Assembly: GCF_023540835.1 (NCBI RefSeq)
Contig: NZ_JALKCU010000004.1
Span: forward strand, 91,050 to 155,049
Length of the DNA: 64,000 bases
DNA from: Marivivens geojensis
Lineage (GTDB): Bacteria > Pseudomonadota > Alphaproteobacteria > Rhodobacterales > Rhodobacteraceae
Reading direction: 5' to 3'
The number at the start of each line of letters is the position of its first letter. Within the stretch, counting starts at the first letter, position 1. The position numbers were made by a program, and so were the translations under genes. Positions 9,392-17,911 of this stretch are shown here, piece by piece. The notes beneath the pieces were generated by a model. The model was not told the origin of the DNA and did not search any database. It saw only the letters and a list, made by a program, of their open reading frames with translations.

Positions 9392-9844
9392 ATGGAACTG
9401 AAAGACGAAATTCTGATCGATGCCCCGAAAGAGTGCGTATATGCGGCTTTGAACGATCCAGAGATCCTCAAGCAATGTATCCCTGGTTGTGAAGAATTGA
9501 TCCAGCATTCCGATACCGAATTGGAGGCCAAGGTTGTTCTTAAAATTGGTCCGGTGAAAGCCAAGTTCAGCGGGAATGTGACGCTTGATAAGTCAGGGGC
9601 ACCTGATGCGTTTTCGCTGACAGGGCAGGGCAACGGTGGTGCGGCAGGTCACGCTAAGGGTGGCGCTGATGTTACCCTGACTGAAGTCGATGGTAAAACC
9701 ATGCTGACCTATGAGGCGAAGGCCGAAATCGGTGGGAAGCTTGCTCAGCTCGGCAGTCGTTTGATTCAAGGTACTGCGAAAAAGCTCGCTGGAGCGTTCT
9801 TTACCAAATTTGCCGAAGTGATCACTGAAACGGCGGAAGTCTAA
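9392..9844 (+). CDS. coxG: CoxG, SRPBCC-fold CO dehydrogenase membrane-recruitment/quinone-binding protein
   Basis: A 150-aa SRPBCC (START-like) domain protein of the CO dehydrogenase subunit G family. It shows the family start (EILIDAPKECVYAALNDPEILKQCIPGCEEL) split between strand and helix and a long C-terminal helix (KKLAGAFFTKFAEVI). Family members bind a hydrophobic ligand, reported to be quinone in mycobacteria, and anchor CoxLMS to the membrane. This copy lacks the longer C-terminal tail of the roughly 200-aa Oligotropha protein. It closes the operon and is followed at once by a terminator. Confidence 0.9.
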   Translation: MELKDEILIDAPKECVYAALNDPEILKQCIPGCEELIQHSDTELEAKVVLKIGPVKAKFSGNVTLDKSGAPDAFSLTGQGNGGAAGHAKGGADVTLTEVDGKTMLTYEAKAEIGGKLAQLGSRLIQGTAKKLAGAFFTKFAEVITETAEV

Positions 9845-9850
9845 AATGAC

Positions 9851-9881
9851 AAAGGGCGGTTCACTTGGTGCCGCCCTTTTT
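9851..9881. terminator. Bidirectional rho-independent terminator between coxG and the MFS gene
   Basis: AAAGGGCGG at 9851-9859 pairs with CCGCCCTTT at 9871-9879, with an 11-base loop and a T-run after the stem on the plus strand and A-rich DNA on the other side. The convergent genes end on either side of it. Confidence 0.85.
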
Positions 9882-11100
9882 AGTCCAGCGGTGGATTGGT
9901 GACGTGTTTTGGCATGATCAAAAGGGTCACCGCGGCCACTATTTTTAGTGCGCAGGGCAACACAGCGTAGAGCAGGGTGAGCCGGTCGAGGGCGATGTCA
10001 GAGTTGTCGCCTGCCGGAACAAACCCGACGACGTCCAAGGCAGGTAGAACCATCACCGCCGCCAGAGGCAACGACAGTTTAGTTGCGAATGACCACAGTC
10101 CGAACGATTGACCAGTTGCGATCCCCGCGCGGCCCAAGAGGGATGCAAATACGGCGGGTAAAATCACAAGTTCAGCACCGACCGCTGCGCCTGATGCGAT
10201 GCAAATGATGGCGAAGGGGATCGCGTCACCAGTACCCAATAACGCCGATCCGATAAAGGCCGCCACGGACATGAGCATTGCGATTAGCAAGATGGGACGA
10301 ACGCCAAAGTGACGGGCGAGGCGGCTCCAGATAGGGATGGCCAGTCCTGATGCTGCAAAGAACAGGATGAGCAATCCGCCCGACCAATTGGGGAGCATCA
10401 GCTGGTCTTCGACAAAGAACAGGAACAGCGTCGATGTGATGGCGACGGGCAGACTGTTTACGACTGCGAGGAGAAGGAGCCAGCCACCACCCGCTGCTAA
10501 TAGTTTGCGAATATCAAAGGGAGCAGGGGGTGTAGCTGGTCGATCCCATAGGTTTCTCGTCGCGAGGTATGACAGGATGATGAGCGCTGCGAGGGCCCAG
10601 CCGAAAAGTCTAAAACCATCGCTCAGCACAACTGGTCCAATGGCTGCAAAGATGACGCCTGCGATCAATCCGACTTCGCGGTAGGTGGCGAGGCGTAGTT
10701 GGTCCTTTGGATCCGTCGACCCTGCAAGTGCCGCACTATCGCCGTATAAGAGGATCGCACCAAAGCTATAGCCAGTAAACACAAGCACTAAGGTCGCGAT
10801 CAACCAGAGCCGTGCATCAATGACAGGCGTCACAGAAAATAAGAACACAAAACCGACCGCCATCATTCCCAGCGCGATGGCTGCAAGCCTGCGACGTGGG
10901 CCGCGCCAATGGTCGATGATACGACCTAGGATTGGGTCTTGGGCAAAGTCAAAGATACGGATGCCCATCACAATCGCGCCGACCGTCGCTAGATTGAGGC
11001 CCAAGTCTACTGCGGCAAAGCGGGGCAGGTGGATGTAAATTGGCAACCCCGCCGAGGCGAGCATCATTGCGAACAGGCTGACCCGCCAATAGCCATTCAT
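9880..11100 (-). CDS. MFS transporter, GPH (glycoside-pentoside-hexuronide) symporter-like
   Basis: A 406-aa integral membrane protein with about 12 hydrophobic helices. The loop after helix 2 reads FDFAQDPILGRIIDHWRGPRRR, the D-P-x-x-G-x-x-x-D motif of sodium/melibiose-type GPH symporters. Substrate is not predictable. Its start overlaps the stop of the chalcone-isomerase-like gene upstream by four bases (ATGA), so the two are cotranscribed; this pairing may point to an envelope or lipid-related role rather than sugar uptake. Confidence 0.8.
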   Translation of the reverse strand: MNGYWRVSLFAMMLASAGLPIYIHLPRFAAVDLGLNLATVGAIVMGIRIFDFAQDPILGRIIDHWRGPRRRLAAIALGMMAVGFVFLFSVTPVIDARLWLIATLVLVFTGYSFGAILLYGDSAALAGSTDPKDQLRLATYREVGLIAGVIFAAIGPVVLSDGFRLFGWALAALIILSYLATRNLWDRPATPPAPFDIRKLLAAGGGWLLLLAVVNSLPVAITSTLFLFFVEDQLMLPNWSGGLLILFFAASGLAIPIWSRLARHFGVRPILLIAMLMSVAAFIGSALLGTGDAIPFAIICIASGAAVGAELVILPAVFASLLGRAGIATGQSFGLWSFATKLSLPLAAVMVLPALDVVGFVPAGDNSDIALDRLTLLYAVLPCALKIVAAVTLLIMPKHVTNPPLD

Positions 11101-11603
11101 AGTCCACGTAGCTTTCTCGACAGAGAGGTGAACCGACTGTCATCTGACAGCCAAATAGAGAGGAACCGTTTACGAATATCGGGATATGTCACGGTGCAGG
11201 TTTGGGTGCCGTTGCGCCAGAGATCAATCTGATCAGTGGAGTTGCCAACGGCAATGTAGTTGTCGCCGTCCTCCACAGCGTAAAAACAGGTCGACAAAAG
11301 CGAAATAACAGTCGGAATATCGTTCGTGTCGCCTTCGATCCGACGGATTTCTGCTTCGGTTCCTCGGAGCAAATCTTGTGCGGAAAACCCTCGTTTGTAA
11401 TCCAATTCTAGGGCCATTGGTGACGCCCAATCAAACGGGGCGCCATTTGGTGTGTAAAGCCGTGCATCATAGGCCGTTATACCGATCGCACCGAGACTTG
11501 CTTCGCCAATCACCACCGGATCGGCTAGTCCAGCGATCTGAACCCGTTCACGGGCAAAGGCGGGTCCTGCTATTAGGATGAGGGCTATGAAAATGCGGAA
11601 CAT
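11097..11603 (-). CDS. Chalcone isomerase-like periplasmic protein
   Basis: A 168-aa exported protein. Residues 1-17 form a signal peptide ending in AFA. The body matches the bacterial chalcone isomerase-like family: VQIAGLADPVVIGEASLGAIGI gives the initial strands, then YDARLYTPNG and a LDYKRGFSAQDL helix. Bacterial members lack plant flavonoid-isomerase activity and their function is not established. It precedes and overlaps the MFS gene. Confidence 0.75.
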   Translation of the reverse strand: MFRIFIALILIAGPAFARERVQIAGLADPVVIGEASLGAIGITAYDARLYTPNGAPFDWASPMALELDYKRGFSAQDLLRGTEAEIRRIEGDTNDIPTVISLLSTCFYAVEDGDNYIAVGNSTDQIDLWRNGTQTCTVTYPDIRKRFLSIWLSDDSRFTSLSRKLRGL

Positions 11604-11675
11604 GCGCGTTTATAACTCTGTGATCAACCAATGCGGGTCACAGATAGGGCGTTGGCTCAGCCAGAAAAGGTCTGA

Positions 11676-12464
11676 TCAGTAGGTTTTGACGGGTGCTGCT
11701 ATCTGGCCAGTAGCCGCTGTCAAATTTCTACGCGCACTTTCCACGAGCATCGCCACGTCGAATATGCCTGCAACCATGCGGTAGCCAAGCTGATCAAGCT
11801 CTTTCCAATCTCGTCCCGCGCTGCGCACCGTTGCCAGCGGCATGACGCGACGTTTGGCTGCGGCTTCGACTTTAGTGATTAGTTCGAGAACTTCAGGATG
11901 ATCTAGGTGTTCAAGGTGCCCTGCGGACGCAGCAAGATCGTTTGGGCCGATGAAAATCATATCGACACCCTCTACAGCCATAATGTCGTCAATTTGATCT
12001 ACGGCTTCTATATGTTCGCACTGGATGATGATTGTGATCTCATTGAAAGAGTCCACGAGGCCATAGTCTGGCCGTGCGCCCCAGTTTGATCCGCGCACAA
12101 TTGACGCCGCATATCCACGATGGCCTTTGAGCGGGTAGTAAAACGCAGATACGATCTGTTCGGCTTCTGCACGTGTGTTCACCATCGGGACGATAAAATT
12201 GCGAAACCCGCGGTCCAAGGCCCGTTTGATCAAGGTATCGTTGCCGTCGGGAAGCCGTAGGATTGCAGTGCCGCCGCAAGCCTCTACAGCGCGAGCAACA
12301 TTGACCCAATCTTCGAGTTCGCCGCGACCATGTTCGCCGTCGATGATGATCGTGTCCCATCCGTGGGTCACGAGGATTTCGGCAATGTCGGGGCTGCCCA
12401 ATTCGACCCAAGCGGCGGGGATCATTGCGGGCGTTTTTAGCCGCTGTTTGAAAGACGAGGTCAT
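11676..12464 (-). CDS. HpcH/HpaI-family class II aldolase
   Basis: A 262-aa TIM-barrel aldolase of the HpcH/HpaI family, metal-dependent enzymes cleaving 2-keto-3-deoxy or 4-hydroxy-2-oxo acids to pyruvate plus an aldehyde. Family landmarks: WVELGSPDIAEIL, the IIIDGEHGRGE segment with the catalytic-base His, LRLPDGND, the glycine-rich YAASIVRG loop, and QCEHIEAVDQIDDI followed by DMIFIGPNDLA, which carry the metal-binding Glu and Asp. Substrate cannot be told from sequence. It is transcribed alone, divergent from the thiolase gene, and preceded by GGAGA. Confidence 0.85.
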   Translation of the reverse strand: MTSSFKQRLKTPAMIPAAWVELGSPDIAEILVTHGWDTIIIDGEHGRGELEDWVNVARAVEACGGTAILRLPDGNDTLIKRALDRGFRNFIVPMVNTRAEAEQIVSAFYYPLKGHRGYAASIVRGSNWGARPDYGLVDSFNEITIIIQCEHIEAVDQIDDIMAVEGVDMIFIGPNDLAASAGHLEHLDHPEVLELITKVEAAAKRRVMPLATVRSAGRDWKELDQLGYRMVAGIFDVAMLVESARRNLTAATGQIAAPVKTY

Positions 12465-12657
12465 GGGGCATCTCCAGTCTAGGAATCTGGTGAACGGTAT
12501 GACGCCGTTTGTGCTTTGTCCATTTGACCCTTCGTAAAATGGCTGATCGCAGTCGTCGGGCGCGACGGCCTGTCACAGATTTGGCGAGGGGCCTAGACTT
12601 GGCCGACTAGGGACACCAACATGGCGCAAATTTTGACAGATGAGAAAAGGACACCTC

Positions 12658-13812
12658 ATGGACCCGATCGTGATCGTTAGTATGGCCCGTACACCTATGG
12701 GTGGCTTTATGGGCAGCTTGTCCAAAATCGCGGCACCAGACCTAGGTGCGAGTGCCATTGCTGCCGCTGTTGCCCGCGCAGGCATTGGTGTTGATAAGGT
12801 CGATCAGGTTATCATGGGGAACGTTTTGCCTGCAGGCTTGGGTCAAGCGCCGGCGCGTCAGGCATCGATGGGTGCTGGCCTTCCGTTGGATGTGCGCTGT
12901 CAAACCGTGGGCAAGGTCTGTGGTTCTGGTATGCAGGCGATCATGAATGCCCATGACATGATCAAGGCTGGGTCGTCCGATGTCGTCGTCGCTGGCGGCA
13001 TGGAGAGTATGTCAGGCGCGCCTTATCTGCTCGAAAAAGCGCGGACTGGATACCGCGCGGGCCATGGCAAAGTTATGGATCACATGTTCTTAGACGGGCT
13101 GGAAGATGCCTATGACAAAGGTCGCGCGATGGGTACCTTTGCAGAAGAATGTGCCGACACCTATGGGTTCACGCGTGAAGAGCAGGACGCTTACGCGCTT
13201 CGGTCTTTGGATCGCGCAAAGACTGCGATTGAAACGGGTGCGTTTGACGGTGAGATCGTCGCGGTCGGTGATGTGACGACAGATGAACAACCCGGTCGTG
13301 CCCGCCCTGAAAAAATCCCGACGTTAAAACCTGCATTCCGTGAAGGCGGCACTGTGACTGCGGCGAACTCTTCGTCAATTTCGGACGGTGCTGCTGCGTT
13401 GGTTCTGACGCGCAAATCGCAGGCCGAGGCGATGGGCCTTACGCCGATCGCGGTTATCCATGGACACGCGGGCCATGCTCAAGCACCATCATTGTTCACC
13501 ACTGCGCCGATCCCTGCGATGCAGAAGGTTCTAGCCAAGGTTGGCTGGACCGTGGACGACGTTGACCTTTTTGAAATCAACGAAGCTTTTGCCGTTGTTG
13601 CGATGGCTGCCATTCGTGATCTCGGCCTTGATGATTCAAAGGTGAATGTGAATGGTGGGGCCTGTGCCTTGGGACACCCGATCGGCTGTTCTGGCGCACG
13701 TATCGTTGTGACGCTTATTGCGGCACTTCAAGCGCGCGGTTTGAAAAAAGGCGTGGCGTCTCTGTGTATCGGTGGCGGTGAGGCAACTGCGCTGGCTGTT
13801 GAGCTACTCTAA
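12658..13812 (+). CDS. Acetyl-CoA C-acetyltransferase (thiolase)
   Basis: A 384-aa thiolase. The acyl-accepting Cys is C88 in VGKVCGSGMQA; EINEAFA and the C-terminal GGACALGHPIGCSGAR carry the catalytic His and second Cys. The architecture is that of the short biosynthetic type (PhaA/AtoB), which condenses two acetyl-CoA to acetoacetyl-CoA or runs in reverse. The ATG at 12658 follows AAAAGGA at the right distance; the one at 12640 has no ribosome site. It stands alone with its own terminator, so the pathway (polyhydroxybutyrate, ketone-body or leucine degradation) is open. Confidence 0.92.
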   Translation: MDPIVIVSMARTPMGGFMGSLSKIAAPDLGASAIAAAVARAGIGVDKVDQVIMGNVLPAGLGQAPARQASMGAGLPLDVRCQTVGKVCGSGMQAIMNAHDMIKAGSSDVVVAGGMESMSGAPYLLEKARTGYRAGHGKVMDHMFLDGLEDAYDKGRAMGTFAEECADTYGFTREEQDAYALRSLDRAKTAIETGAFDGEIVAVGDVTTDEQPGRARPEKIPTLKPAFREGGTVTAANSSSISDGAAALVLTRKSQAEAMGLTPIAVIHGHAGHAQAPSLFTTAPIPAMQKVLAKVGWTVDDVDLFEINEAFAVVAMAAIRDLGLDDSKVNVNGGACALGHPIGCSGARIVVTLIAALQARGLKKGVASLCIGGGEATALAVELL

Positions 13813-13831
13813 ATCCAGAAGCCGTATAAAA

Positions 13832-13862
13832 GGGGCCGCAGTTCATTGTGGCCCCAATTTTT
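13832..13862 (+). terminator. Rho-independent terminator after the thiolase gene
   Basis: GGGGCC at 13832-13837 pairs with GGCCCC at 13850-13855 and is followed by AATTTTTT. It lies 20 bases after the thiolase stop codon. Confidence 0.85.
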
Positions 13863-14036
13863 TAAACGACAAAGCCTTTGATCCGCCTGCGGCGGGAAGA
13901 GAGTTGGCGTTGTCCAAAAGCTAACCTTTTGGACATCACTCAAGATGACTCAAATCAAATTAGTTTTTCGAGATGTATTATATCCTCTTGCCCGAACCCT
14001 CGCTCGTAGAGGTCAAGTTCGGTCGGGAGGCATACA

Positions 14037-15512
14037 TTGAAACGTGTTTTAATTCTTGGCGCAGGCGTGTCGGGTCATACGGCTGCGAGTTACATCAAGA
14101 AATGGGCGGGCCGAAAGGCTGAGGTCATCGTGATGACCCCCAATAGCAAGTGGAATTGGATCCCGTCGAACATTTGGGTCGGTGTCGACATGATGACCAC
14201 TGATGATGTGACCTTTGACCTTGCTCCAGTCTATGAAAAGGCGGGCATCACCTTTGTTCAGGCGCTTGCCCAAGAGGTTTTCCCAGAAGGTAGCGCTGAC
14301 CATGAAAAACCATTTGTTCGCGGTATGCGGACTGGTGATCCCACAGGCGAAATGGTCGAGGTTGAATATGATTACCTGATCAACGCCACTGGTCCGAAAT
14401 TGAACTTTGGTGCGACGGAGGGGCTGGGTAATGGATCGGAACTTGGTTCGCACACAGTATCTGTTTGTACGGCTGCTCATGCGGAACATGCTGCAAAAGA
14501 GTTAAAGACCCAAATCGAGAAGGCCAAACAGATGAACGCGGCGGACGAAAAGCTGCGCGTCCTCATCGGAACGGGAAATGCGACATGCACCTGTCAGGGT
14601 GCAGCGTGGGAATACATCAACAACGTCGATTTTGTTCTCAGAGAAGCTGGCGTTCGGGACCGTTTCGACCTCACGTGGATTTCCAATGAACAGGTTTTGG
14701 GTGACTTCGGTATGGGCACCGTGGCCCTTAAATCGAGCGGTCACTACGTATCGTCTAAGACCTTTGCAGAGAGCCTCTTTGTTGAAAAGGACATCAATTG
14801 GATCACCCAAGCTGGCGTCAATAAAATCGAAGAGGGTGTCGCGCATTACGAGACGTTAGCTGGTGAATTCGGTCAGGAAAAGTTTGATTTTGCGATGCTA
14901 ATTCCACCGTTTAGCGGTGTGCCGTTGAAAGCCTACGACAAATCGGGCGCTGATATCTCGGATGATATTTTTGCCAAAAACGGCTTCATGAAAGTGGATG
15001 CGGATTACACGCAAAAATCCTATGAAGAATGGAGTTCAGACGATTGGCCAAAAACCTATCAGTCACCAAAATACGATAATATGTGGGCGATTGGTATCGC
15101 GTTCGCGCCGCCTCATTTTATCAGCAAACCGATGCATTCACCGAACGGGACGTTGATCGCTCCAGCTCCGCCGCGGACAGGTCAACCTTCGGGAACGATG
15201 GCTCATGCTGTTGCCAAAACGGTCGTTGATCGGATCAAGGGACGCAAATCCCCAGCACACGAAGCGCCAATGAGTAGAATGGGTGCAGCCTGTGTGGCCA
15301 GTACGGGCAAGAGCTTGCTGAAGGGTTCTGCTGCGACGATCTGTGTCTATCCGGTTGTGCCGGATTTCAAAGAGTATCCCCAAACAGGACGAGACGAAAA
15401 CCTGACCTTTGGCGAGATTGGCCTCGCTGGTCACTGGCTCAAGCACCTCTTGCACTATCTGTTCATCTATAAAGCCAAAATGAAGGCATTTTGGTCGTTC
15501 ATCCCAGATTGA
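14037..15512 (+). CDS. Sulfide:quinone oxidoreductase-like FAD flavoprotein
   Basis: A 491-aa flavoprotein with an N-terminal FAD-binding GAGVSGHTAA (8-17), the NWIPSNIWVGV segment, and conserved cysteines in CTCQGAAWEY and AACVAST that resemble the redox Cys of SQR enzymes. The C-terminal HWLKHLLHYLFIYKAKMKAFWSF segment is amphipathic and probably binds the membrane. SQRs oxidise sulfide and reduce quinone. The start is TTG at 14037, fixed by CGGGAGG seven bases upstream and by the FAD motif. A 52-aa ORF follows at once. Longer than typical SQR (about 430 aa); a related quinone-linked dehydrogenase is possible. Confidence 0.7.
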   Translation: MKRVLILGAGVSGHTAASYIKKWAGRKAEVIVMTPNSKWNWIPSNIWVGVDMMTTDDVTFDLAPVYEKAGITFVQALAQEVFPEGSADHEKPFVRGMRTGDPTGEMVEVEYDYLINATGPKLNFGATEGLGNGSELGSHTVSVCTAAHAEHAAKELKTQIEKAKQMNAADEKLRVLIGTGNATCTCQGAAWEYINNVDFVLREAGVRDRFDLTWISNEQVLGDFGMGTVALKSSGHYVSSKTFAESLFVEKDINWITQAGVNKIEEGVAHYETLAGEFGQEKFDFAMLIPPFSGVPLKAYDKSGADISDDIFAKNGFMKVDADYTQKSYEEWSSDDWPKTYQSPKYDNMWAIGIAFAPPHFISKPMHSPNGTLIAPAPPRTGQPSGTMAHAVAKTVVDRIKGRKSPAHEAPMSRMGAACVASTGKSLLKGSAATICVYPVVPDFKEYPQTGRDENLTFGEIGLAGHWLKHLLHYLFIYKAKMKAFWSFIPD

Positions 15513-15521
15513 GGAATTGTC

Positions 15522-15680
15522 ATGTCACAACAGAAACCTACTGGCTTTGATGAACGGAACTTTGTGCCTCGTCCGACGCGGTTTACAGTGTTCTTGCGGA
15601 ATTTTCTGCCGTTCCAAATTGTTCGGTTCCTCATCTTGAATATCAAGATTTTGCGGACGGTTGGTGTCGGTAAAAAGTGA
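15522..15680 (+). CDS. Small basic 52-aa protein coupled to the SQR-like gene
   Basis: An ORF of 52 codons beginning 9 bases after the flavoprotein stop, with GAGGAAT as ribosome site. The N-terminal 18 residues are polar. Residues 19-46 (FTVFLRNFLPFQIVRFLILNIKIL without a break by charge beyond single Arg/Lys) form an amphipathic or membrane-lying helix, and the tail is TVGVGKK. It is likely a membrane-associated partner of the flavoprotein. No family is recognised. Confidence 0.6.
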   Translation: MSQQKPTGFDERNFVPRPTRFTVFLRNFLPFQIVRFLILNIKILRTVGVGKK

Positions 15681-15730
15681 GAGAAATATCGTCCAAATAA
15701 ACTGCCTTGAGCCGTGGTAGCGGACTGGCT

Positions 15731-15749
15731 AGGGTTTTGACAAAACCCT
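15731..15749 (+). promoter_or_regulatory. 9-bp inverted repeat just ahead of the ureohydrolase ribosome site
   Basis: AGGGTTTTG at 15731-15739 and CAAAACCCT at 15741-15749 are perfect inverted copies around a single base, two bases before AGGAGG. It could be an operator or an RNA hairpin affecting translation. Confidence 0.45.
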
Positions 15750-15760
15750 CAGGAGGCAGC

Positions 15761-16711
15761 GTGGACCATAAATATAATCAGCCCCTTGGTGGGAATGAGG
15801 TTCCTCGTTTCGGCGGCCCAGTCACAATGATGCGGTTGCCTGCGTGCGACGATGCAAGCGGGCTAGACGCCTGTTTCGTAGGCATTCCGATGGATATTGG
15901 CGCGTCCAATCGATCCGGTACGCGGTTTGGTCCCCGTCAAATCCGTGCAGAGTCAAGCATGTTGCGCCCTTACAATATGGCAACGGGTGCGGCACCGTTT
16001 GATCACATGCAGGTGGGCGACATTGGTGATGTGCCCATCAATACATTTGACCTCAAAGATACTGTCGCGCGTATCGCGACGTTTTATCGGGATTTGCTGC
16101 AACATGATGTGGTCCCGCTGACCATGGGTGGCGACCACACGCTGACATATCCTGTCCTTCAGGCTATCGCTGAAAAACATGGTCCTGTCGCTCTGATCCA
16201 CATTGATGCGCATGCCGACATTAATGATGAGATGTTCGGCGAAAAAATTGCCCATGGGACGCCCTTCCGCCGCGCGTTTGAAGAAGGGTTGTTGAACAAC
16301 GAAAAGGTCTATCAGATCGGTTTGAGGGGTACGGGCTATGCTGCTGACGATTTTGATTGGTCGCGTCGGCAGGGCTGGACCGTTGTTCAGGCCGAAGAAT
16401 GTTGGGGGCAGTCTCTTAAACCGCTGATTAACCGTATTCGTAAAGAGATCGGCGATACGCCGACCTATATCACTTATGATATCGATAGCCTCGACCCAGC
16501 TTTTGCGCCAGGCACGGGGACAGTTGAAATCGGGGGCCTAACGACATGGCAGGCACTGGAACTGATCCGCGGCTGTGCGGGACTGAATGTTGTTGGTGGT
16601 GACCTCGTTGAGGTGTCCCCGCCCTATGATCCTAGTGGAAATACGGCGCTGATTGGGGCAAACCTTATGTACGAAATGCTTTGTATTTTGCCAAAGTGCC
16701 AACGCGCCTAA
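15761..16711 (+). CDS. Agmatinase/guanidinobutyrase-family ureohydrolase
   Basis: A 316-aa binuclear-manganese ureohydrolase. Metal ligands are visible in GGDHTLTYP, HIDAHADIND and YDIDSLDPAFAPGTGT. The family splits urea from a guanidino substrate; agmatine, 4-guanidinobutyrate and 3-guanidinopropionate enzymes are not separable by eye. The GTG at 15761 directly follows AGGAGG-CAGC. An in-frame TTG start at 15707 lies before the inverted repeat and has no ribosome site. It is convergent with the LacI gene. Confidence 0.85.
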   Translation: MDHKYNQPLGGNEVPRFGGPVTMMRLPACDDASGLDACFVGIPMDIGASNRSGTRFGPRQIRAESSMLRPYNMATGAAPFDHMQVGDIGDVPINTFDLKDTVARIATFYRDLLQHDVVPLTMGGDHTLTYPVLQAIAEKHGPVALIHIDAHADINDEMFGEKIAHGTPFRRAFEEGLLNNEKVYQIGLRGTGYAADDFDWSRRQGWTVVQAEECWGQSLKPLINRIRKEIGDTPTYITYDIDSLDPAFAPGTGTVEIGGLTTWQALELIRGCAGLNVVGGDLVEVSPPYDPSGNTALIGANLMYEMLCILPKCQRA

Positions 16712-16754
16712 GGATGATGGGGCATTCTGGAAATCCCAGTGTTGGTTTTGGGGA

Positions 16755-17789
16755 TCAAACGGACTCTGGCAAATATAGCAAAGGCTCCAATATCTGTGGA
16801 CCCGTCGGAAGGTTTGGTTCTCCAAGCACAGCTTTGATCATGTGATCGACCAAGTTGCGGCACAGCGTTTCAAGTGGCGTCGAGATTACCATCGTCATGT
16901 ATCCGTCGCTTAGTGCAGCGCGTCGATCATCGGTGAGTTCGTTCCCGACGAGTGCGATTTTTCCTGCAGGACGGCTTTCACGAAGTGCGGCAATAGCGCC
17001 CTCAATGCCTCCGCCTGCGACGTAGATGCCGCGCAGGTCGGCATGGCGCGACAAAAGATCGAGCGTTGCCTCATAGGTGATCTGTCGCGTGTCGAGGTTT
17101 ACAAAGGGGTCCAAGACATGGAGGTCAGGCGCATTGTCGCGGAAGTAGCTGACAAACCCAGTTTCACGAAGAATGTGCCCATGCCATCGACTGCCGCCCA
17201 CAAAAACGGCGACCTTGCCTGATTGGCGAATTTTAGTGGTAAGCATCCAAGCGGCGAGGCGACCCACCCTCATGTTATCCATTCCATAGTAGGCGCGGCG
17301 CGAGGGTTCGGCAAAGTCGTTGAGGATGGAAAAGAACGGGATACCTTTGGCGGCAGCTTCCGCGACGGTGCGGGTAACCTGGGGGTGGTTTAGGGCTGCT
17401 CCGGCGACGGCGTCGCATTGTTCGGAAAGGCCTTTGATCGCAGAACAAAAATCCTCGGGCGTGGTGGCGCGCACAAAGGTGATTTTTGCCTTGCCGAGAA
17501 TGTCTCTACGGGCCGTGACAGCGGCTTCGATCTCGCGGGCCAGGTTCTGGTAGAAAGGTTGTTTTTCTTTCGAAAGGACAAAGCCAAACGTCATGGCAGG
17601 AAGGCTTCGCTTATCCCGCGCGGTGATGAAGCCAAGGGCATGATAACCGAGCTTCTCTGCAGCTTCGGCAACCCGTCGTGCGGTATCGTCCCGCACTGGT
17701 GCGCGGTTGTTCAGAACACGGTCGACGGTTGCGATGCCGACGCCTGCGGCGGTTGCGATGTCGGCTAAGGTTGGGCGGCGTTTCGACAT
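16755..17789 (-). CDS. LacI-family transcriptional regulator (first copy)
   Basis: A 344-aa LacI repressor. Residues 5-50 hold the helix-turn-helix and hinge (LADIATAAGVGIATVDRVLNNR); 60-335 is a periplasmic-binding-type sugar-sensing core. It is closely related along its length to the regulator at 20228 (shared GGxRWHGHxLRExGF, IYVAGGGxEGAIAA). No ribosome site precedes the ATG; a perfect 14-bp inverted repeat starts only four bases upstream, so the mRNA leader must be very short or initiate unusually. It is divergent from the mocD-like gene and probably represses it and itself. Confidence 0.88.
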   Translation of the reverse strand: MSKRRPTLADIATAAGVGIATVDRVLNNRAPVRDDTARRVAEAAEKLGYHALGFITARDKRSLPAMTFGFVLSKEKQPFYQNLAREIEAAVTARRDILGKAKITFVRATTPEDFCSAIKGLSEQCDAVAGAALNHPQVTRTVAEAAAKGIPFFSILNDFAEPSRRAYYGMDNMRVGRLAAWMLTTKIRQSGKVAVFVGGSRWHGHILRETGFVSYFRDNAPDLHVLDPFVNLDTRQITYEATLDLLSRHADLRGIYVAGGGIEGAIAALRESRPAGKIALVGNELTDDRRAALSDGYMTMVISTPLETLCRNLVDHMIKAVLGEPNLPTGPQILEPLLYLPESV

Positions 17790-17793
17790 GATA

Positions 17794-17831
17794 AAAACCT
17801 ATCAAATTAGAGGCCATATTTGATAGGTTTT
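17794..17831. promoter_or_regulatory. Operator: 14-bp inverted repeat between lacI and mocD-like genes
   Basis: AAAACCTATCAAAT at 17794-17807 is repeated inverted as ATTTGATAGGTTTT at 17818-17831, with a 10-bp spacer. The second arm is followed by another TGATAG. It lies between the divergent genes and is the obvious target for the adjacent LacI protein. Confidence 0.7.
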
Positions 17832-17911
17832 GATAGATAATCAATGTTGAAAACTTAGAATATCGAAATTCATCGCGTAGCGTTCCCGACATGAGCCCAA
17901 GGGAGGTCTGA

